From Prostheceraeus crozeri (Eukaryota; Platyhelminthes; Polycladida; Euryleptidae): a stretch of DNA of 64,000 nt. The position numbers and the translations under genes are program-made. Under the pieces are notes generated by a model that was not told where the DNA came from, ran no database searches, and saw only the letters and a program-made list of their open reading frames with translations. Below, piece by piece: positions 24,429 through 36,365 of the stretch (within the stretch, counting starts at the first letter, position 1; each line of letters opens with the position of its first letter). The stretch spans positions 1 through 64,000 of the forward strand of contig CAJQUW010011540.1 in NCBI GenBank assembly GCA_907163375.1. The letters are read 5' to 3'.

Positions 24429-24662
24429 TCACTTTGTTTTCCGAAACACTAAAGTTACGAGGGATTTAGTATCTTTCACATGGATGCACTCTTGTAAACC
24501 ATTGGTAATTTTGATAGAAATAGAGGGTATAGTTTGTTTGACGACGGGGTGATAGAAAATAGATTCAAACATCTCGACTATTCCATATGAAGCGTCTTTA
24601 TCATGAATGAAATCACGTAAAATGTATTCTTTTTTCTCACCAACAGAAATAGGTAGAATCAA
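24429..24662 (-). pseudogene. 77-codon Polinton ORF next to the minisatellite, left arm (fossil)
   Basis: Identical to 28,677-28,910. It ends in a segment with SIKITNGLQECIHVKDTKSL followed by VTLVFRK. This resembles the C-terminal 'VTLHFRK' tails common in Polinton and adintovirus-like structural-type proteins, so it may be the end of a larger gene whose rest is absent. It is convergent with the polymerase and abuts the minisatellite. The family assignment is tentative. Confidence 0.4.
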
Positions 24663-24769
24663 ATCACTTTGGGGCGATCATATCTTTTTCAAATGACTGT
24701 GGAACATTGATTTCCATGATGAAGATTTAAACAGTTAGATTCGATGACGAACAAGATTTACTAGTTTGC

Positions 24770-26850
24770 AAGTTAAACTAAGCGTTCTATTATTTGTAAA
24801 TGAAAGATATAGTTTCAACAGTTTACAGATTAAAAATAAAGTTTCAATAGTGTATGTGTTAGAAATAAAGTTTAAGCTGTTTGTATGTTAGAAATAAAAT
24901 AAAGTTTCAAGAGTTTACAAGTTAAAAATAAAGTTTCAACAGTGTGTACGTTAGAAATAAAGTTTTATCTGTTTGTAAAATGAGATTGTAGGATTTACTA
25001 GTTTGCAAGTTAGACTAAGCGTTCTACTATTTGTAAATGAAAGATATAGTTTCAACAGTTTACAGATTACAAAATAAAGTTTCAATAGTGTTTATGTTAA
25101 AAATAAAGTTTAAGCTGTTTGTGTGTTAGAAATAGAATAAAGTTTCAACAGTTTGTCGATTAAAAATAAAGTTTCAACAGTGTGTACGTTAGAAATAAAG
25201 TTTCATCTGTTTGTAAAATGAGATTGTAGGATTTACTAGTTTGCAAGTTAGACTAAGCGTTCTACTATTTGTAAACGAAAGATATAGTTTCAACAGTTTA
25301 CAGATTAAAAATAAAGTTTCAACAGTGTGTACGTTAGAAATAAAGTTTTAGGCGTTTGTGCGTTAGAAATAAAATAAAGTTTCAAACGTTTACAAGTTAA
25401 AAATGAAGTTTCAATAGTGTGTATGTTAAGAATAAAGTTCTATCTGTTTATCTGTTAGAAATAAAACTGAAGGTTCACCAGTTTACAAGTTAAGAATAAA
25501 GTTTTATCTGCTTGTATGTCAGAATGAAATAAAGTTTCACCAGCTTAAAAGTTAAAAATAAAGTTTCAATAATGTGTACGTTAGAAACAAAGTTTCAATA
25601 GTTTACAAGTTAAGAATAAAGTTTCAATAGTGTGTATGTTAGAAATAAAGTTCTATCTGTTTATATGTTAGAAATAAAATGAAGTTTCACCAGTTTACAA
25701 GTTAAGAATAAATTTTATCTGCTTGTATGTTAGAAATGAAATAAAGTTTCACCAGTTTACAAGTTAAAAATAAAGTTTCAATAGTGTGTATGTTAAGAAT
25801 AAAGTTCTATCTGTTTGTATGTTAGAAATAAAATGAAGTTTCATCAGTTTACAAGTTAAGAATGAAGTTTTATCTGTTTGTATGTTAGAAATAAAACAAA
25901 GTTTCAACCGTTAACAAGTTAAAAATAAAGTTTCAATAGTTTGCAAGTTAAAACTAATGTTTCAATAGTGCGTATGTTAAGAATAAGGTTTTATCTGTTT
26001 GTATGTTAGAAATAGAATGAAGCTTCACCAGTTTACAAGTTAAGAATAAAATTTTATCAGCTTGTATGTTAGAAATATAATGAAGTTTCAACAGTTTACA
26101 AATTAAAAATAAAGTTTCAATAGTGTGTACGTTAGAAATAAAGTTTCAACCGTTTACAAGTTAAAAATAAAGTTTCAACAGTGTCTACGTTAGAAATAAA
26201 GTTTTATCTGTTTGTAAAGTACGATCGTAGGATTTACTAGTTTGCAAGTTAGACTCAGCATTCTACTAGTTGTAAATGAAAAATATCGTTTCAACAGTTT
26301 ACAGATTAAAATAAAGTTTCAATAGTGTGTATGATTGAAATAAAGTTTAAGCGCTTTGTGCGTTAGAAATAAAGTTTCAGCCGTTTACAAGTTAAAAATA
26401 AAGTTTCAACAGTGTGTACGTTAGAAATAAAGTTTTAGCTGTTTATATGTTAGAAACAAAGTAAAGTTTCAACAGTTTACAAGTTGAAAAATAAAGTTTC
26501 AACAGTGTGTACGTTAGAAATAAATGAAAGTAAGAACTTCATCGTATGAGTATTCAAAGCATGTTTTGTAAATCAAATGTGTGTAGTCCTGACATGATAG
26601 AATCGCGTTAGAAATAAAGTTTCAGCCGTTTACAAGTTAAAAATAGAGTTTGAACAGTGTGTACGTTAGAAATAAAGTTTTAGCTGTTTATATGCTAGAA
26701 ACAAAATAAAGTTTCAACAGTTTACAAGTTGAAAAATAAAGTTTCAACAGTGTGTACGTTAGAAATAAATGAAAGTAAGAACTTCATCGTATAAGTATTC
26801 AAAGCATGTTTTGTAAATCAAATGTGTGTAGTCCTGACATGATAGAATCA
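24770..26850 (+). repeat. Minisatellite of about 30-bp units, left of the palindrome centre
   Basis: Repeats of the type AATAAAGTTTCAACAGT-GTGTACGTTAG alternate with AATAAAGTTTTATCTG and GTTTACAAGTTAA variants, plus longer units with TTTACTAGTTTGCAAGTTAG. A block of about 240 bp near 26,520-26,850 is duplicated. The array carries dozens of AATAAA words. It is the mirror image of 26,880-28,590 but about 380 bp longer. Confidence 0.9.
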
Positions 26851-26852
26851 AG

Positions 26853-26874
26853 CTTGACAAACGCGTTTGTCAAG
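26853..26874. repeat. Centre of the 20-kb palindrome
   Basis: A 22-bp perfect palindrome centred on ACGCGT, with the axis between 26,863 and 26,864. Immediately outside it the arms differ by about 4 bp (ATCAAG versus ATCAAATGAA) and then mirror each other. There is essentially no spacer, so the DNA could extrude as a very long hairpin. Confidence 0.9.
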
Positions 26875-26879
26875 TTCAT

Positions 26880-28590
26880 TTGATTCTATCATGTCAGGAC
26901 TACACACATTTGATTTACAAAACATGCTTTGAATACTTATACGATGAAGTTCTTACTTTCATTTATTTCTAACGTACACACTGTTGAAACTTTATTTTTC
27001 AACTTGTAAACTGTTGAAACTTTATTTTGTTTCTAACATATAAACAGCTAAAACTTTATTTCTAACGTACAGACTGTTCAAACTCTATTTTTAACTTGTA
27101 AACGGCTGAAACTTTATTTCTAACGCGATTCTATCATGTCAGGACTACACACATTTGATTTACAAAACATGCTTTGAATACTCATACGATGAAGTTCTTA
27201 CTTTCATTTATTTCTAACGTACACACTGTTGAAACTTTATTTTTCAACTTGTAAACTGTTGAAACTTTATTTTGTTTCTAACATATAAACAGCTAAAACT
27301 TTATTTCTAACGTACACACTGTTGAAACTTTATTTTTAACTTGTAAACGGCTGAAACTTTATTTCTAACGCACAAAGCGCTTAAACTTTATTTCCATCAT
27401 ACACACTATTGAAACTTTATTTTAATCTGTAAACTGTTGAAACGATATTTTTCATTTACAACTAGTAGAATGCTGAGTCTAACTTGCAAACTAGTAAATC
27501 CTACGATCGTACTTTACAAACAGATAAAACTTTATTTCTAACGTAGACACTGTTGAAACTTTATTTTTAACTTGTAAACGGTTGAAACTTTATTTCTAAC
27601 GTACACACTATTGAAACTTTATTTTTAATTTGTAAACTGTTGAAACTTCATTATATTTCTAACATACAAGCTGATAAAATTTTATTCTTAACTTGTAAAC
27701 TGGTGAAGCTTCATTCTATTTCTAACATACAAACAGATAAAACCTTATTCTTAACATATGCACTATTGAAACATTAGTTTTAACTTGCAAACTATTGAAA
27801 CTTTATTTTTAACTTGTTAACGGTTGAAACTTTGTTTTATTTCTAACATACAAACAGATAAAACTTCATTCTTAACTTGTAAACTGATGAAACTTCATTT
27901 TATTTCTAACATACAAACAGATAGAACTTTATTCTTAACATACACACTATTGAAACTTTATTTTTAACTTGTAAACTGGTGAAACTTTATTTTATTTCTA
28001 ACATACAAGCAGATAAAATTTATTCTTAACTTGTAAACTGGTGAAACTTCATTTTATTTCTAACATATAAACAGATAGAACTTTATTTCTAACATACACA
28101 CTATTGAAACTTTATTCTTAACTTGTAAACTATTGAAACTTTGTTTCTAACGTACACATTATTGAAACTTTATTTTTAACTTTTAATCTGGTGAAACTTT
28201 ATTTTATTTCTAACGCACAAACGCCTAAAAACTTTATTTCTAACGTACACACTGTTGAAACTTCATTTTTAATCTGTAAACTGTTGAAACTATATCTTTC
28301 ATTTACAAATAGTAGAACGCTTAGTCTAACTTGCAAACTAGTAAATCCTACAATCTCATTTTACAAACAGATGAAACTTTATTTCTGACGTACACACTGT
28401 TGAAACTTTATTTTTAACTTGTAAACTCTTGAAACTTTATTTTATTTCTAACATACAAACAGCTTAAACTTTATTTCTAACACATACACTATTGAAACTT
28501 TATTTTTAATCTGTAAACTGTTGAAACTATATCTTTCATTTACAAATAATAGAACGCTTAGTTTAACTTGCAAACTAGTAAATCTTGTTC
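26880..28590 (-). repeat. Minisatellite, right of the palindrome centre
   Basis: Reverse complement of the left array, with the same unit variants in mirrored order and a shorter total length. An ORF at 28,191-28,388 is an open frame through the repeats and not a gene. Confidence 0.9.
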
Positions 28591-28676
28591 GTCATCGAAT
28601 CTAACTGTTTAAATCTTCATCATGGAAATCAATGTTCCACAGTCATTTGAAAAAGATATGATCGCCCCAAAGTGAT

Positions 28677-28910
28677 TTGATTCTACCTATTTCTGTTGGT
28701 GAGAAAAAAGAATACATTTTACGTGATTTCATTCATGATAAAGACGCTTCATATGGAATAGTCGAGATGTTTGAATCTATTTTCTATCACCCCGTCGTCA
28801 AACAAACTATACCCTCTATTTCTATCAAAATTACCAATGGTTTACAAGAGTGCATCCATGTGAAAGATACTAAATCCCTCGTAACTTTAGTGTTTCGGAA
28901 AACAAAGTGA
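28677..28910 (+). pseudogene. 77-codon Polinton ORF next to the minisatellite, right arm (fossil)
   Basis: Same protein as 24,429-24,662. It reads from the minisatellite toward the polymerase copy of the right arm and ends with VTLVFRK. Possibly the tail of a structural-type Polinton protein; not certain. Confidence 0.4.
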
Positions 28911-29089
28911 AGTCATTGTGATATGTTTATTGAAATAAAGATATGCGTATGAAAAAGTCTTTTCACAGATATAGGGGGAATGGGCTAACTGTAGGCATAT
29001 ATTCACAAGGAAGAAACGATCTCATGCGATACATAAAACAACCATGTATATCTACGAAAAGCAACATCAAAATACTGAGTTAAAGTTGA

Positions 29090-32000
29090 TTATGTCAATA
29101 CATCTCCTGAATGTGGTAGCGTGAGTTTTATTCTTTTGGGTGGAGGTATGTTTGTATCATGATGTCCATGTGGAAGAGATGTGTTATGTCCTATCCAACA
29201 CCTCTTATCCTCCCATGCAGAAAGCGCTCGTTTCTTAAATGTGTACGTTTTCACAGTATGAACTTGTGATTTTAAGATTGTCATATTGACAAACGTTATA
29301 TTTTTATTTTTATAGGCCTTCTTATAGGACCGATGTTTCATTTTTTGGACAATTGATTTTGATATTCCTTTAGCACGCTTAATACTATCTGCACATTCTT
29401 TTAATTTCATGGAATACATTTTAGGGCGGAGGAGAATCATTTCATCTATTTCCTTTCCTGCTGTTTCATCCTTAAAACCACCAAGTTTGGCTTTATTCTG
29501 TATGGAAAAGAGTGGATGAGCGGGATTGTAGTTAGATGTGTCGAAATATTTTTCTTATGACTTAGCTACTTCATTAAAATTTAAATCTTTTTGAGTGGTA
29601 ATACCTAAGAAGAAACTATCTGTATCACCACCCAACAAACGACCCTCTTTTACGAGAGGACATGGTTTTAGTATTTTATAAAAGAGTTGGTACATTTCAA
29701 GCTTAGAGTAATCTAGTACAGCTTGGCCAATATAGATGGGCTTGCACAACTCAACTTCAGATTTTATCATTTTAACACCTACAAGATCCTCATCGATAAT
29801 GTCTCTATCAATGAAAAGAGGTGATGAGGTCAATTTGTGATATTTTTGATCATCAGTGACTAGTTTGTAGTTTATGCGTTTTCTAACATCCTCCATGGTC
29901 TTTCCGAAAAGACTATTATTCCTATATTTATAAAAATCTTTTTCAAAATTATTTTGGGCTAGTGCACGTTTTTGACTATTACTATCTATGTATGGTTTGA
30001 GGAAGGCTTTCTGTCTAAATTTGATAATGCGGTGAACTGACTTTAGAAGCATGCCCATTTCTAAATAGAATTTTAGTATGCAGAAGTGTACGAGATAATT
30101 TTTCTTATCATATTGGGTGAGTAAAAGTTTGCGGCATGGTTTGTACCTTGGCTGTCCACACTCTGTTAAGTTATTATGAAATTGTGACATGAATGGTGAA
30201 AACATATCTTCAGTCACTTCACCAGATTCAGGTGCGAGTGGGAAATCAGCAGTTTTATTTTTAATACTATTTGGATAAATCAAATCCACTTCAAAATAAT
30301 ATCCCCAATCACCTTCATCTGGAATCTTCAGTATGTTTGAAGGGTTGGAGTAATACTCAAGCTCATCTTGTTTTAACCAACTAAACTCGGAATGAGGTAG
30401 TGGTTTAGACAGTGAACTGCCATATAAATTATTTTGGTCATAGTACTTTAGGTGGATATGATCATCACCTACTGTTTTAGATTTTATATGATGTTTATTT
30501 ACAAATGTGAGACCACCGCGTATTCCGCGCTCAAATATATTATACATCTCCGGGTCTTGTAAGAGATGAATGGTCTCACCAGTCATTTTAAAGGCTGATT
30601 TAAAGGACATGGCTGGTAGACTGACAAAGTGGATAGGATCTAATTTGTCTTCTTCTAATGCCACTCGTCGAACTTCCTGAAAGACATCAGCCAGCAAAAT
30701 GACATCTAATTCTAAGTAAGCGATCATATAATCGCCAAACGTTTTACAATTAAATTTTAACCATGCCTCTTGAGCATGTTCATAGTCCTCTACTGGACAA
30801 TCTTCACCCGTCAAATCGTTTTTGAATTTGTCAATGGAAGGAAGGGTTGTTTCATTTAGTTTAGACATTGAGCTAAAATACGCATAGGGAAAGACTCCTT
30901 TGCGAGTGATCATGTCATCCGTTAAGTTTGGATAGTGTTTCTTCAAAGTTTGACTATGCGGAAGAAACTTGAGATTTCGAACGAGAGAAGCTAGTGACGC
31001 TGACATGAATTGAAATGAATCTAAAAATTTTATTTCGAAGAAGACTGTCTTATTTTCTTTAGTTTTATCTACTGGTACTTTTGCTGTCATTGCCATGAAT
31101 TTTTCTCTCGTTTGTGCTATAACATTGAACTGCCACGATTTCATCTGGCTCAACCCTCCTTTTATGAGCATATGACTGTCATAGCCCTTAAAGTTATGAA
31201 AAATGACGGGTAGTACACGACGTCTCAACCTAAGTGAAAAGTTACATTTGGAGCAGAGTGCGTTTCTAAATTTACCAGTGATGTGATCATGATCACGCAC
31301 TTTCTTAATTTTATCGTCATCAAACGTTTTATGACATTTAGGGCACGATGTGCAACTTTCAAATTTCTGTTTGTCTTCATCTGACATATGTAGTGACTTA
31401 CGCTGCAATTGTGAATCATATTATTGTTGAAATTTAGCAGCTTTATCGAGAAATTCTAGAAATTTTGAAATACAATCTTCACCTTGCCAAGTATGCATTT
31501 TGTTTTGTCTATTCCTAAAGTGGTCATGCCATACTTCATAGCAGGATATGGCTGCTGGTTTGTGGATGATATCATCAATGTAGCATTCTATGTCTGCGTA
31601 AATGATACGCAGGGGACTTAATTCGTCACCATTATCCCTATGTGAAAATATTTTATCTTTGGGCATGCGTTCCATTTGTAATTTACCTCGCTTGCACCAT
31701 TCATAGTGAGTTTCAAATTTATCTTTACTCCAAAAGGAGCGGATGCAGCGGCCGCATACAAAATGTTCACCTCTTTTAGAGTGCCCCAAGTGAGTGTACA
31801 AGCGAGAGATTTTGGGAATACCACAGTAGTGCCATTCCTCGCTATCATCTTGTTTTACTAATAAGAGGTTGACTACACGTTCATAACAAATTGAACGTGA
31901 ATTATAGCGGGCACCCTTCAACCCCTTCTCCCACACGTGAACGACAATTTTAATCTTATTATGTTTTTCGAACGTTTCTACATCTTTGATTTTCATGTTG

Positions 32001-32890
32001 TCACTATCACAACCTTCAAAGTCTAGTTCATCCTCCCACTGTCTATAGCTATAGGTGCGATCTCGATGCGCGTTGATATCATTATAGTGAAGGATGGATA
32101 GGACTGCATATTTGAAACACTGTGATTTACAATCGACATTGATGACAGCTTTCTTATTATACAACGTTTTTGGTAGTTTAAATGTGCCTCGAGTTGCATG
32201 ACTTTCTAATAGGGAAATTTTGAATATGGCTGAGTCCACACCATCAAAAATGAGAGCGCTGTCGCGTTGATTGAATTTATCTACATTTGATTTTAAACAT
32301 TGAATGTGAAAATTTAGCCAAGACTCGCAGTCTACAACTTCGGTTGCGGAAGAGGAAGGAACATGAAACTGTATTCTCTCCGTCACTTGACCCGTTTGAA
32401 AATCTATTTTAATATATTTTAGTTTAAGGTAGATGAGCGCCTTCATTCTAAAATTGTCTAAATTGTTGAAGAGCGCTTCGATAATGTTAGAATTTTGAGG
32501 GAGCCACTCAGGAAAATCTACTGTTTGAGTATTGGACTCCATGCAGTAGTCGCGTACTAAATTATTATGTGAAACATTAATGAGGGAGATGGTAGAGGTA
32601 CCGTTGGTGTAGTGATCATTTGCATGCGTGTGTTGAAGTCTGTGCGAAGATCGCTGAAAGTGACTATCAAAAGAAAGAGGGCACAAATCGCAAGGAAAGG
32701 AGATGTCATCGTCAGAATCAACTTCACCTCCGGAGATTGATGCCGCTTTGCGTTGACACACACGTTGTTTGATGTGTCGAAGGAGACTGTGCTTCCTTGT
32801 AAACATATGTCCGCAGTCGGCACATTCCCACTCGTTGCCTTGTCGCGAGAGTCCTGAGCTGGAACTCACATCACCTGAAAGAGAAATCAT
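29090..32890 (-). pseudogene. Protein-primed family-B DNA polymerase of the Polinton, right arm (fossil)
   Basis: Mirror copy of the left-arm gene with the same order of zinc fingers, exonuclease motifs (YADIECYID, HNFKGYDSH), DHDHITGKF segment, motif A DQNNLYG, motif B NNSLFGK and motif C GGDTDSFF. Only a handful of residues differ between the two arms. This copy has no LINE in it, so its 3' end reads on into a basic tail (PPPKRIKLTL). It carries about one or two breaks, so it too is a fossil. It starts next to a divergent unknown ORF. Confidence 0.9.
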
Positions 32891-33352
32891 TCTGTCATCT
32901 CTGTTTAAGTCTCAGTGTATTGTTACAACCTACTTTGACTCAACAACTCTAAACTTTCCTCGAGCAGGGAGGGCGTTGGTGATGAAGTTGATGCCTGAAA
33001 TTGAGGAAGATGCTATTAGCCACACGTTTGAGGGAGATGAGTGAAGAAATTTTCAACTTACCATTTCAACGAAATCAAGTTTAAGGTTGATACTTCAACA
33101 AGATAGAGACTTCACTCAAATAATACGTCTCAAATTTGGAATTCACGAGAGAGCAGTTCACTTGTACGCCTCAAATATAGAATTCGCTAGAGAACACTTC
33201 ACTTATACGTCTCAAAGACAGAGTGAAATGACACGAATGTCACTTTGCATATATACTTTCATATTTATCATTCATTGGCTGTTCATTCTGATTGGTTGCT
33301 TGTTTATACTTAAGAATTAGAAAACATTTCAAAGTCATTATTCACAGTCAAC

Positions 33353-33696
33353 ATGACAAGCCCTCCAAAAACATCGAACACAGATTGGAGTTCTCTTCTC
33401 CATGCTCATCGCCAAAGGCGCTCGTTGCACCAAACGCTCCAACGAAGGGGAAGGTGGAGAAATTATACCGACTCGACAACATTAGAAAGTTGTCATTACC
33501 AGCGGATGACGAAGAGGAGAGTGTATGTGAGAAGGAGTGTCCCGACCTAACAGGCATACGATGGAAGTATCTGCAGTACGATACTGATGATGTGATGGAG
33601 ATCACCAGCACCAAATTCCTCCATCAATTATGGGATGGTACACCCCTAACTCCCAGCCACGAACTATGGCGGAGTGGGAGTACATCGACAAAGTGA
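33353..33696 (+). pseudogene. Unknown ORF of the Polinton divergent from the polymerase, right arm
   Basis: Mate of 16,513-16,860, nearly identical. The acidic DDEEESVCEKECPD stretch and GIRWKYLQYDTDD are conserved. A short acidic frame with CFCDLC follows up to about 33,806, just before an AATAAA word at 33,806. The 33,045-33,350 spacer to the polymerase start has TATATA-like sequence and could hold a bidirectional promoter; this is inference. Confidence 0.4.
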
Positions 33697-33950
33697 GGCT
33701 CGCGGTAGAAGAACGATTGAAGCAAGTGAACTGTTTTTGTGATCTGTGTGAAGCCAGACTCTGGGACGATATTGACGATGAAGACCTTTTGAAATACATG
33801 CCATAATAAATTTTTATTTCGTATTATCTTTGCTTTCATACTGACTTACTTGAATGGGGCTTCAGTGGATGATTTAACCATGTATACTTGTTCATTTGGA
33901 AATAGTAGCACGCTTAGTTTAACTTGTAAATCTTATAACATTTCATATGG

Positions 33951-34151
33951 GTGATGATGGTAGATGAAATAGTGTTAAATAAAATTAAGATAGCTTACAC
34001 TTCTGATACAGGGATAGCAATCGACTGCGATCCATGTGTAAAGAGCTTGTTAGACTACGGAAGAGAGAAGTGTGTTATGTTGCGTGTGGCGCGTGAGTGT
34101 CCTCCCATTTCATTCCATTCATCAATTCATCTCATTGATAGAGACAGGTAG
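33951..34151 (+). pseudogene. Small unknown ORF of the Polinton, right arm
   Basis: The 66-codon mate of 16,058-16,258, with the same CDPC motif. No domain recognised; function unknown. Confidence 0.3.
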
Positions 34152-34439
34152 AACTCATGGTTCTCATAACGTATGCAATGGATAGTTTATAAGGCAACCT
34201 TCGACAGCTGGCTAAATGTCGCCCTGGCGCGAATGCATACTACGTTGAGACAGAGGCAATCACTTGCAAACATGATGCAGAGAGGTTTAACAAGATTGAC
34301 CATTACCGAATGTCCCTTGCGGTATACATAGCTACGGGTTTCACCGCCGCCCTTTACAGGAACGCCCGTCGAAAGGAAGTATTACACCGAACTTCATTTG
34401 CAACGTTCAAGTTGCCTGATAGCAGATTCAACTTAATGA

Positions 34440-34860
34440 TAGTATTCGCCAGACATGAAAACCTGTAGAGTTGGTAAGAGGTTGACAGACTTTGAGCAGC
34501 TTGATAGCAAGCCGTAGAGAGCTTGATTCACAAGCGTTTTGCAATGGAGATGTTTAGAGGCCACCCATGACAAGATAGCTAAGACTCAACCGATTGGCGT
34601 TCAAAGTCCTACGTTGAGAACTGTGTCAAATGCCCAACATGAGACATGAGTTGTCCCAGCGGTTACGGTCTAAACTATGACACACTCCCTTGCCACACTT
34701 ATCACTACGGCATCGTCCGCCGTCCCGAAGGAACACCCTGTCAGTGGAATATTACAGCAAAACTCTCCGTGTCATGCTCGCTTTCAGTGAAAAGCCGCTT
34801 ATAGCATGAGAAGACTGGCTCAGACATCATTAAAAATGCTTTCATTGACTTCAGCAGGGT
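34440..34860 (+). repeat. Subterminal 370-bp unit, right arm
   Basis: Single copy of the unit found as a tandem array at 1-1,600 and inverted at 15,360-15,780. It includes TACGTTGAGA near 34,610. Confidence 0.85.
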
Positions 34861-35433
34861 CGAAAACCCCAGAAAACCTCCAAAACTAGTGAATTTAAAT
34901 TTTTTAACTTTTTAGCACTACTTATGAAATTTTATAAGTAATCTATCACTTAGGGCAGATCAATAGCGGCCGAACCTTTTTTGAATCAAGTCAAACGGAC
35001 TTGTAGAAGCAAATTTACAAGCCTTTAAAGTTTTGGAGTCTTTTATGGCCTGGAGACGAAGGCCATCTCCTGGCTAACCTCTAAGTCTGACGCCTTAGCT
35101 GATATCAGCAATGAAATTTTCTAAGTCGGTTTCTTACAGAGACCCGGAATTTGGAATGTCCGAAGCTATCATCGGAGCTCAGAGAGAAGACCTACCTCTG
35201 ACAATCGCTCTCGTCTTAATGACAAATCTCTCTCGGTTCCCAGCTTATATAGTGTGTGGCGATCAGCTGATGACGTAATATCCATCATCCAAAAACTTAA
35301 AACGCTTCTATCATCGATTCTGGAGGTCCGATTGAGCTGGAAATACACCATTTCAATGTAGAATTGGACGCTGAATCCAAATCTGGCCTCCGTTTTCCCA
35401 TCCGATGCTTCGTTTTGGCTCTACAGTAGGCAG

Positions 35434-35490
35434 AAATTCTTCGATGGCGGCCATCTTGCGCGGTCCAGAAGTGGAGTTTTACTTACTACT
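35434..35490 (-). repeat. Right Polinton terminus (57 bp identical to left end)
   Basis: Exact reverse complement of 13,322-13,378, ending ACTTACTACT at 35,490. Confidence 0.9.
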
Positions 35491-35496
35491 CATACA
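35491..35496. repeat. Right target-site duplication CATACA of the Polinton
   Basis: Exact match to 13,316-13,321 directly outside the right terminus. Confidence 0.9.
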
Positions 35497-35661
35497 TGGT
35501 TCGAAGATAGAATATTTTGATTTTCTCTGCAAGGTATCACACCGTTTCCCAATGAAACTACAAATTGATATAAACGTGGCATGAAGTAATTAAAACATAA
35601 TGTCTCGAAAGCTCAGCATGTCATTTTGGAAATCCACAGCTGTCTGTGAATCAAAAGTCAA

Positions 35662-35711
35662 AGAATTGAGCTTTTTGTATCAGAAAAAGACCACTGCTAA
35701 ATTTTGAAAAT
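35662..35711 (+). repeat. 50-bp target duplication, left copy
   Basis: It begins AGAATTGAGC and matches 35,924-35,973 at 48 of 50 positions. The two copies flank the 212-bp PLE-like fragment. Confidence 0.85.
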
Positions 35712-35923
35712 CAAGACCCAAAAGCAAAAGCCTGCAATGGCTCAAACAATTCACTAAAAATAAGGTAACACGGTGGTCACTCACACGGTTGCATCGTCAT
35801 GTAAACGACATTAAAAAAACTAATAAAAAATATTCATAATTGGAAAATGCCTATAAAGAAAAATTTCCGAAGCGTCATAAGGACGAAAATAATGACAATT
35901 AGTATCTTACAACTGGATTTCAT
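35712..35923 (+). mobile_element. Short PLE-derived insertion
   Basis: About 98% identical to 9,318-9,529, the left block of the PLE remnant, and bounded by a 50-bp direct duplication. It contains no coding sequence. It is best read as a severely truncated retro-insertion of a PLE terminal block. Confidence 0.75.
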
Positions 35924-35973
35924 AGAATTGAACTTTTTGTATCAGAGAAAGACCACTGCTAAATTTTGAAAAT
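35924..35973 (+). repeat. 50-bp target duplication, right copy
   Basis: 48/50 identical to 35,662-35,711; two substitutions suggest moderate age. Confidence 0.85.
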
Positions 35974-36365
35974 ATTTTGGACATCCAAATTCGAAAATTA
36001 AGCATTATGGCTGAAACTTTACGCAAGTTTATCTATTAGATCAGTGCCTATAGCAAAGTTGATTTTTAATGCTTGATAGTAGTAATATTTACTATAGTAG
36101 TAGCACAGTATTTCATCAAATAGTAACCGCAGCTATACTATCAAAAAGTGTACGATCCATGGCAATTTTTCATGTTTGCGCATGCGATGTTTTTGACATG
36201 AAACAAAATTTGTGCTGTTACAAACATGCTAACGCAACTTAGCAAAGTCGAAAGATCTGTATAAAACCATGGCATATAATCTCATGAAAGGGATTTGTAG
36301 GAAACCGAGTTTACTACAACAGGAAACCCATTAACAGCATTTCTGCAGTGCTCAAAAAAAGGAAG

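Larger units (their letters stand above)
13322..35490. mobile_element. Polinton/Maverick-type element, palindromic, fossil
   Basis: The termini are AGTAGTAAGT... and ...ACTTACTACT (5'-AG, CT-3'), with 57 bp identical at both ends and a 6-bp duplication outside, all typical of Polintons. The whole interior is an inverted repeat centred at 26,863/26,864. Each arm carries a protein-primed family-B polymerase remnant, two small ORFs and a 77-codon ORF; the centre is a minisatellite. Integrase, packaging ATPase, protease and major capsid genes are not visible. It is therefore a broken, non-autonomous fossil: each polymerase copy carries about one break, and the left one additionally a LINE insertion. 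The arms look more than 99% identical over the polymerase, so the structure is recent or homogenised by conversion. The exact duplication implies that it inserted as one unit. The left arm is longer because of a LINE, extra subterminal repeats and more minisatellite. Confidence 0.9.

Noticed and set aside
28191-28388. 65-codon ORF in the central minisatellite
   Set aside because: Repetitive open frame through AT-rich repeat units.
24770-28590. CRISPR-like or regularly spaced repeat array
   Set aside because: Eukaryotic minisatellite with contiguous variable units, no unique spacers of constant length.
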